Below, piece after piece: positions 58,971 through 64,000 of a DNA stretch of 64,000 nucleotides (the first letter of the stretch is position 1; each line of letters opens with the position of its first letter). Source of the DNA: Bacteroidia bacterium. Lineage in GTDB: Bacteria > Bacteroidota > Bacteroidia > NS11-12g > UBA9320. The notes under the pieces are model-generated. The model made no database searches. It worked only from the letters and a program-made list of their open reading frames with translations, and had not been told where the DNA came from. The translations under genes and the position numbers were made by a program. Where the stretch lies: the NCBI GenBank assembly GCA_028339355.1, contig JAOLBX010000008.1:1-64000 (forward strand). Direction: 5' to 3'.

Positions 58971-59149
58971 AGGTGGAGTAGGGGAGGTCTGAGCGAGATA
59001 TCTGAGGAATGACTTTTTGATAGGACGAAGATAGTTATGTAGTGATTAGTTTGGCAGTTCTTTTGATTCTATGTCAGAAAATCACTTGGTGCGGGTGCTT
59101 TTATTTTGAGCAGGTTAGCATTCAGAATACGAGAAAAAAATAGGTGTAA

Positions 59150-59184
59150 AAAAACCTCCAAAGTTTCCTAAGGAGGTTTTTAAA
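59150..59184 (-). terminator. Terminator after the HU gene
   Basis: Stem AAAAACCTCC (59150-59159) with GGAGGTTTTT (59172-59181). On the minus strand it is followed by a T-run, right after the HU stop. Confidence 0.85.
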
Positions 59185-59202
59185 TTTTTTACTAAGGGGT
59201 TC

Positions 59203-59475
59203 TTAGTTAACTTTTTCAGAAAGTCCTGATCCAGCTTTGAACTTTACAACGTTCTTAGCAGCGATTTGAATTTCCTTTCCAGTTCTTGGGTTTCTACCTG
59301 TTCTTGCAGCTCTATTGCTTACAGAGAAAGTACCGAATCCTACAAGGATAAGTTTTTCACCTTTTTTAAGAGCTCCAGAAGTAGCGTCCATAAATCCGTC
59401 AAGTGCTTCACCAGCTTGTGCTTTAGTGATGCCAGCTTTATCAGCCATAGCTGATATTAAATCTGATTTGTTCAT
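59203..59475 (-). CDS. hup: DNA-binding protein HU
   Basis: Nucleoid-associated protein that bends DNA. The 90-residue length is typical. MNKSDLISAMADKAGITKAQ forms the helical dimerisation region, KLILVGFGTFSVSNRAARTG starts the beta-arm, and GRNPRTGKEIQIAAKNVVKF contains the conserved RNPxTG arm tip with the DNA-intercalating Pro. Monocistronic with its own promoter and terminator. Confidence 0.96.
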   Translation of the reverse strand: MNKSDLISAMADKAGITKAQAGEALDGFMDATSGALKKGEKLILVGFGTFSVSNRAARTGRNPRTGKEIQIAAKNVVKFKAGSGLSEKVN

Positions 59476-59507
59476 AAGTTTAAATTATTTAATCGTGTTA
59501 TAAAGGT

Positions 59508-59539
59508 CAATGATATACTGAAGAACCGCATGAATACAA
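59508..59539 (-). promoter_or_regulatory. Probable HU promoter
   Basis: On the minus strand TTG (59537-59539), a 21-base spacer and TATCATTG (59508-59515), one mismatch from TAnnTTTG. The spacing equals that of gcvP and the 51080 gene. Confidence 0.5.
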
Positions 59540-59545
59540 GGACTG

Positions 59546-60052
59546 TTACCTAAATGTTAATAATCTAAGCTTTTGAGCCAGTTTTTGGGTGCTAAACATA
59601 GTGTTTATGGGCATCTTGAGCTGAGAAAGCTCATAAAATGGCTCTCTTTTCACAAAAATATCCTCTAATTCTTCGACGGATGAATGCAGTGCGAGAGGTC
59701 TATCTGATAGGATTTTCAACATTTCACGGAGTTCTTCCCAAGGTTTGTAGAGATATACGCATCTACCGTTATTCAATATTTCGGTATAGTTGGTTACCGA
59801 GCAAATTGTCCCTCCGCCTAGTGCTATTACATGAGGTTTTTTAAGTTTTTTAAGAATCGTTAGCAGAGTGTCTCGTTCCAATTGTCTGAAGGCATATTCT
59901 CCTTGCTGCTCAAAAATACTGGAAATGGATAAGCCAGCGTGTTTGGTGATTTCATCGTCCAAGTCTAAAAATGGTAGTTCGGATAAAGTCGCAAGTTCTC
60001 TGCCAATAGTGGTCTTGCCTACTCCCATAAATCCAGTGAGAAATATATGCAT
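59546..60052 (-). CDS. aroK: Shikimate kinase
   Basis: Phosphorylates shikimate in aromatic amino acid synthesis. The 168-residue protein has Walker A GFMGVGKT at 7-14, the shikimate-binding Asp in LDLDDEIT, the FRQLERDTL arginine segment, the GGG motif in ALGGGTICS, and the lid Arg in LSDRPLAL. Its ATG overlaps the permease stop by one base (TAATG), so it is translationally coupled to it. Other shikimate genes are absent here. Confidence 0.95.
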   Translation of the reverse strand: MHIFLTGFMGVGKTTIGRELATLSELPFLDLDDEITKHAGLSISSIFEQQGEYAFRQLERDTLLTILKKLKKPHVIALGGGTICSVTNYTEILNNGRCVYLYKPWEELREMLKILSDRPLALHSSVEELEDIFVKREPFYELSQLKMPINTMFSTQKLAQKLRLLTFR

Positions 60053-61110
60053 TAGGATAGCTTAATTCTAGGGTCAAATTTCACGTACAGTATATCTACC
60101 AGTATGTTCATTACCACAAAAAGTAATGCGATGAAAAGGATGCTGCCCATTACCACTGGCAAGTCATTCATTTCTAATGCTTCGATGGTAAGCTTTCCGA
60201 GTCCTCTCCAGTTGAAAATGTATTCTACAAAAAATGCACCTGCAAGGAGCGAAGCAAACCAACCCGATACGGCAGTTATTACTGGATTGAGAGCATTTGG
60301 TAAAGCGTGTTTTGCTAATATTTGTCGCGATGTCAATCCCTTGGATTTGGCCGTTTTGATAAAATCCTTGTTGAGCGTTTCGAGCATAGAGCTGCGTGTG
60401 AGGAGCGTAAAAATAGACAGAGGTCGTACTCCTAGAGCTACTGCAGGGAGCAACAGATTTTTCCATTGGTAAAACTCGCCACTGAACGGATCTATGTCTA
60501 TCCAGCTACCGGTCATGTTGAGACCAGTAGTGTCATGCAGCACGTAGCCAAAAAACCATGCTAGAATGATTGCAGAAAAAAATGAAGGTACAGAAATACC
60601 CAATGTGCTCACAAAAACTATCGCTTGATCCATCCAAGTATTTGCTTTGATACCGGAAAGTACGCCCAGTAGTATTCCAAAGAATCCTGCAATTATGATC
60701 GACACCAGTGCCAGTATAAATGTTCCCTTGAAAGACTGAGCAATGAGAGAAGTAGTTTTCTCTCTGTTTTGAAATGAGCGTCGTAAAAATGGTTTTTTAA
60801 GAAGTACGGATGTGCTGCCAAAGCTTAATTTGAAACCACCATATTTTTCTTTTAGTTCTGCTTCGTTCATTTCTCTATGAAATGATACCGGAGAAATGTC
60901 ATTTACAAAAAGTAGATACTGAGTGAAGCGTGGCTTGTCTAGTCCAAATTCTTTTTTGATAGCATCTTGCGTTTGCTTATCTGTACGCTGGCCTACAGCC
61001 ATTTTCTCAGGACTGGGAAAGGAGAAGCTGAAAAGAAAAAATACAACTGTAACTACACTAAATAATATGAGGATGCCATTGGCTATTCGTTTTACGAGAA
61101 ACGAAATCAT
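60052..61110 (-). CDS. DppB/OppB-type ABC transporter permease, orphan
   Basis: A 352-residue inner-membrane permease of peptide/nickel importers (BPD_transp_1). It has the DppB-like N-terminus (MISFLVKRIANGILILFSVV), six membrane helices, the EAA coupling loop FIKTAKSKGLTSRQILAKHA followed by LPNALNPV, and ends in the helix before a short tail. A periplasmic insert is present between helix 1 and 2. No second permease, ATPase or binding protein is nearby, so partners must be encoded elsewhere. It overlaps the DoxX gene stop by four bases and aroK by one, giving a coupled run. Confidence 0.88.
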   Translation of the reverse strand: MISFLVKRIANGILILFSVVTVVFFLFSFSFPSPEKMAVGQRTDKQTQDAIKKEFGLDKPRFTQYLLFVNDISPVSFHREMNEAELKEKYGGFKLSFGSTSVLLKKPFLRRSFQNREKTTSLIAQSFKGTFILALVSIIIAGFFGILLGVLSGIKANTWMDQAIVFVSTLGISVPSFFSAIILAWFFGYVLHDTTGLNMTGSWIDIDPFSGEFYQWKNLLLPAVALGVRPLSIFTLLTRSSMLETLNKDFIKTAKSKGLTSRQILAKHALPNALNPVITAVSGWFASLLAGAFFVEYIFNWRGLGKLTIEALEMNDLPVVMGSILFIALLFVVMNILVDILYVKFDPRIKLS

Positions 61111-62633
61111 TTTTCAACTAATTTGGTGAATTTATTTACAGTTGGTAGGCGAGTAGATGGCCAATTGTGTTGTACTACATTACCGTCAAATAGCACCAAT
61201 CCAGGATTGGAACGAATGATTGATTTTAGGTTGGTTTTATCGCCCAAGTAAAATGGAATATCCAGTTGATGCTCATGCCGAAACGCCTCTACGCTTTCAC
61301 TAGAACTTGCAGTCAGTGGGTATATATCTACTTCATTTTTCTTGCAGACTGCTATGAGTTCTTTTAGTCTGTCAATACTTTCGAGATTGGCATTTTCTAC
61401 TTCATTTATTACAATCAGTATTTTGTGACTGCTATCGGCAAAAAAATCATCCACGTAATCATTGCTACGCGTTTCATCCATTATTTTAAAATCGTGTATC
61501 TCCGGTTCGTATCCTTTGGAGATAAGTTTATCTTTTCGATCTACAAAGGTGTAGCCTTCTGCTTTGAGATCACGACCACTCATTTGCTCGAGGGTCATTT
61601 CTTCTTCTACTCCGTTTTTCGCATACACAAAAATGTTTTCATACACATCTGTAGGAGCACCATCGGGTACTACTACCAGTTCTTTTATGTTGTTTCCTTC
61701 CTTGAATTTCAAGAAATTATTGACAGGAAGATAATGCCAACAATAGATTGAAAACCCAACCGAAAGGATAGTGAACACTGTAAGTAGTTTAACAGAGAAT
61801 GGATTACTAAATATTGGTTTGATATACTTAATGCCAAGCAGTATGAACAAAATAGAGACGGATAGAATGACATCTTTGTAGAAGCTTTCCTCAGGTGTAA
61901 GTTTTATTGCATCACCAAAACATCCGCAGTCGGTTACCTTGTTATAATGGGCACTATACCACGTTAAGAACGTAAATAACACGATCATAATAACCAATGA
62001 CCAGATAGTAAGTCTTGGAGCCCAACCTATAAGAAGAGCCAATCCTAAAATGATTTCTAGAATACAAAGTAAGATGGCTAGACTAAGAGCATAAGGACGC
62101 AGTCCTTGGAAAAATTTAACCAGCCAAGAGCTCTCTTTTACATATTCAGATGCATCAACGGTTATGACTTTAGAATTATCAGCAAATGAGAGAAAACGAA
62201 GCGTGTCAGTATTTAGTTCATTGCCTTTTATCTTAGCAGAAACTGTGGCATCCAATAATATGGTGTTACTGTCTTCTGCATTGAGAGAAGTCGAATACAG
62301 CTCTTGGTTACCCAGTGTTATACTTGCATCTGCAAAATAAATATATCCTTCTACACCTTGTCCTAAGGGCACTATCTTCCAAGGAATTGTTCCTGATAGG
62401 ATCGAGATAATAGGATTATTTGGATTGATAATATGGTTAGTGACTTTTGTGCCGTCTAACGTAGTGATTGAGATTTCTAAGCTATCTTGCTCCACCTCAA
62501 AATCTGCCGCAAATACTGAAAAGTACTCATCTAACTTGTAGCTGAAGCCAGTAGGGTCGTTCGATTTTATAAGTCCAGAAAAAATAAAAAGTAAGCCTAC
62601 GAATACTCGTAAAATGTTAGCTATATATTTCAT
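61107..62633 (-). CDS. BT_3928-like DoxX/MauE-family membrane protein with thioredoxin-like C-terminus
   Basis: A 508-residue membrane protein. The N-terminus (YIANILRVFVGLLFIFSGLI KSND split by a short loop) begins a DoxX-like helix, then a periplasmic insert of about 130 residues. Three further helices include KVTDCGCFGDAIKLTPEESF, the Cys-Gly-Cys motif characteristic of MauE/DoxX-type proteins that carry redox-active cysteines. The C-terminal 200 residues look like a thioredoxin-type domain lacking CxxC. It is the BT_3928-like group common near folP and DUF1599 in Bacteroidota. Redox or respiratory function is likely but unproven. Overlaps DUF1599 by one base. Confidence 0.82.
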   Translation of the reverse strand: MKYIANILRVFVGLLFIFSGLIKSNDPTGFSYKLDEYFSVFAADFEVEQDSLEISITTLDGTKVTNHIINPNNPIISILSGTIPWKIVPLGQGVEGYIYFADASITLGNQELYSTSLNAEDSNTILLDATVSAKIKGNELNTDTLRFLSFADNSKVITVDASEYVKESSWLVKFFQGLRPYALSLAILLCILEIILGLALLIGWAPRLTIWSLVIMIVLFTFLTWYSAHYNKVTDCGCFGDAIKLTPEESFYKDVILSVSILFILLGIKYIKPIFSNPFSVKLLTVFTILSVGFSIYCWHYLPVNNFLKFKEGNNIKELVVVPDGAPTDVYENIFVYAKNGVEEEMTLEQMSGRDLKAEGYTFVDRKDKLISKGYEPEIHDFKIMDETRSNDYVDDFFADSSHKILIVINEVENANLESIDRLKELIAVCKKNEVDIYPLTASSSESVEAFRHEHQLDIPFYLGDKTNLKSIIRSNPGLVLFDGNVVQHNWPSTRLPTVNKFTKLVEK

Positions 62634-63181
62634 TATTTGTAGAAATGATTAATTCTTATCAAAGCAAATATCGCATAATTGAGCATATCACTAAAATTTG
62701 CATCTATACCTTCAGATATTAATGTTTTACCGCCTTTATCTTCTATTTGTTTGGTTCTCAGAATTTTCATCAAGATGAGGTCGGTGTAGGTGCTTACTCG
62801 CATGTCTCGCCACGCTTCACCGTAGTCATGATTTTTGGTAACCATAAGCTGTTTGCACATTTCTGCTTTTTGGTCAAAAAGTTCTACCACATTCCCCGTA
62901 TCCATATCCATAGCATCACTTTCTTTTAGCTCCAGTTGTATTAGAGCTATGATGCAATAGTTTACGATACCTACAAACTCATTTTCTATGCTTTCTCCTA
63001 CTTTATTTTCCTTCTTGTCTTCTATGCTGCGTATGCGTTGAGCTTTTATAAATATCTGATCGGTGATAGATATAGGACGCAGTATCCTCCAAGCAGTACC
63101 GTAGTCGTACGTCTTTTTCTCGAAGATTTCACGGCATTGAGATATTGCTTTATCAAACAGTAATGGAGTATCTGAGCTCAA
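62633..63181 (-). CDS. DUF1599 protein with internal duplication
   Basis: A 182-residue soluble protein made of two similar halves: CREIFEKKTYDYGTAWRILR with FIKAQRIRSIEDKK, and CKQLMVTKNHDYGEAWRDMR with LMKILRTKQIEDKGG. Both end in a NYCIIALIQL/NYAIFALIRI helix. DUF1599 proteins are thought to be related to all-alpha NTP pyrophosphatase-like folds, but the function is not established. The four-gene overlap series DUF1599-DoxX-permease-aroK runs on the minus strand, divergent from folP. Confidence 0.88.
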   Translation of the reverse strand: MSSDTPLLFDKAISQCREIFEKKTYDYGTAWRILRPISITDQIFIKAQRIRSIEDKKENKVGESIENEFVGIVNYCIIALIQLELKESDAMDMDTGNVVELFDQKAEMCKQLMVTKNHDYGEAWRDMRVSTYTDLILMKILRTKQIEDKGGKTLISEGIDANFSDMLNYAIFALIRINHFYK

Positions 63182-63226
63182 AATGAATTTAATTTGCTGC
63201 GAAGATAATTTTCATAGCCATAGAAA

Positions 63227-64000
63227 TGAAGCGAAGCATCCACATAAAAGGAACACACCTAGATTTGAGTACACCTATAGTCATGGGTATCCTCAATGTT
63301 ACGCCAGACTCATTTTCTGATGGCGGGAAATACAATACGCTTGACGCAGCCTTAAAACAAGCAGACCAAATGTTAGCTGACGGAGTGTCCATACTGGATA
63401 TAGGCGGCTATAGCTCTAGACCTGGGGCGGCAGATGTATCTGTGCAAGAAGAACTGGACAGAGTGATTGGCATTATAGATAAGATAGGTGAATCTGCTGA
63501 TGTTACTATTTCTATAGATACTTTTAGAAGTGAAGTGGCTCGAGAGGCAGTTGCCGCGGGAGCTAGTATAGTGAATGATATAAGTGCTGGAGAAGATGAT
63601 CCCCAAATGCTGCAAACTGTTGCGGAGCTGAATGTACCGTACATCGCTATGCATAAGCAAGGCGTTTCTAAAACAATGCAAGACAACCCGATTTATGAAA
63701 ATGTAGAGGATGAAGTCTATGGTTATTTAGAATCTAAAATAGCGGAATGCAGTACAGCAGGAATCAAGGATGTAATAATTGACCCTGGATTTGGATTTGG
63801 GAAAACAATGGAACACAATTATGCCTTGCTACGAAATCTAGAAAAACTTACAGAGCTAGATGCACCGATACTGGTAGGGCTCTCTCGTAAGTCTATGATT
63901 TATAAGGCCCTAAGAACCACGGCCAAGGAGGCATTAAACGGGACCTCGTTTCTACATGCTTTTGCTCTCGAAGGAGGAGCGTCGATTCTGCGAGTTCACG
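63227..64000 (+). CDS. folP: Dihydropteroate synthase, 5' part (3' end outside window)
   Basis: Condenses p-aminobenzoate with dihydropterin pyrophosphate in folate synthesis; target of sulfonamides. The frame is open from ATG 63227 through the window end (258 codons). Visible motifs are MGILNVTPDSFSDGGKY, ILDIGGYSSRPGAADVS (the usual STRPG is SSRPG here), ISIDTFRSEVA, SIVNDISAGEDD, DVIIDPGFGFGKTMEHN and PILVGLSRKSM. Start codon lies 45 bases from the divergent DUF1599 start, so promoters overlap. The last ~15-20 residues of the protein are missing. Confidence 0.95.

Overview
The window is chromosomal DNA of a low-GC member of the phylum Bacteroidota. Markers are a gliding/T9SS-type C-terminal domain (CHU_C) on a giant PKD protein, T9SS-like C-terminal sorting domains on several secreted proteins, a DUF1501/DUF1800 pair, a TonB-dependent receptor with a carboxypeptidase-like N-terminal domain, a Lacal_2735-family small protein, a BT_3928-like DoxX protein, and promoters of the TTG/TAnnTTTG type. 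Almost no gene has a Shine-Dalgarno sequence. The Lacal_2735 protein leans towards a Flavobacteriales-like lineage, but the sequence alone does not fix the order. There are no rRNA or tRNA genes, CRISPR arrays, insertion sequences or phage genes. This is a core chromosome region with a few accessory patches.

Layout. 1-3.2 kb: 3' part of hisS, an RluA-type pseudouridine synthase and a secreted alpha/beta hydrolase. 3.4-6.5 kb (minus): Lon and a frame-disrupted DUF5362 membrane protein. 6.6-8.6 kb: a lipoprotein and pfkA. 8.6-13.6 kb (minus): gyrB, then the tightly packed EVE-pyrR-pyrB-asparaginase operon. 13.7-15.9 kb (minus): rpsA with an unusually strong Shine-Dalgarno sequence. 16-21.4 kb: M61 peptidase, a broken thioredoxin-like gene, carA and eno. 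21.5-28.8 kb: PKD/CHU_C adhesin-like protein, then ftsK-lolA-DUF6438. 28.8-33.1 kb (minus): CapD-like sugar dehydratase and a PcrA/UvrD helicase. 33.2-34.5 kb: rfbC and a lipoprotein. 34.5-40.6 kb (minus): DUF1501, DUF1800, DUF937, DUF819 permease and a beta-barrel. 40.8-47.5 kb: a T9SS-type secreted protein, gcvP, nfeD and floA. 47.5-53.6 kb: TonB receptor divergent from a YceI lipoprotein, a tiny lipoprotein and a repeat-rich secreted protein. 53.6-55.4 kb (minus): a five-gene SPFH operon. 55.6-64 kb: Lacal_2735 protein, hydrolase/methyltransferase/cupin, a class III aminotransferase, HU, aroK, an orphan DppB-type permease, the DoxX protein, DUF1599, and the 5' part of folP.

Most noteworthy is the minus-strand operon at 53640-55436: an SPFH membrane protein, a two-helix membrane protein with a PH-like (DUF6141-like) domain, two tandem paralogous microproteins of 50 and 48 residues, and an Arc-type ribbon-helix-helix protein. 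The genes are packed with 1-4 nt gaps or overlaps. The operon's promoter (TTG-N20-TATCTTTG) is filled with TGATA half-sites, suggesting autoregulation by the terminal RHH protein. The three smallest genes are easily missed by automatic annotation. Secondary points are a perfect 10+10 bp dyad between the TonB receptor and YceI promoters, a strong SD with a three-codon mini-ORF before rpsA, Asn in place of the Mg-binding Asp103 in PfkA, two frame-disrupted genes, and an aminotransferase whose conserved N-terminus lacks a standard start codon.

Pathway links: pyrR, pyrB and carA serve pyrimidine synthesis, with an asparaginase (aspartate-forming) in the pyrB operon. pfkA and eno serve glycolysis. 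hisS, rpsA and the pseudouridine synthase serve translation. gyrB, ftsK, pcrA and HU serve DNA maintenance. aroK and folP serve shikimate and folate synthesis.
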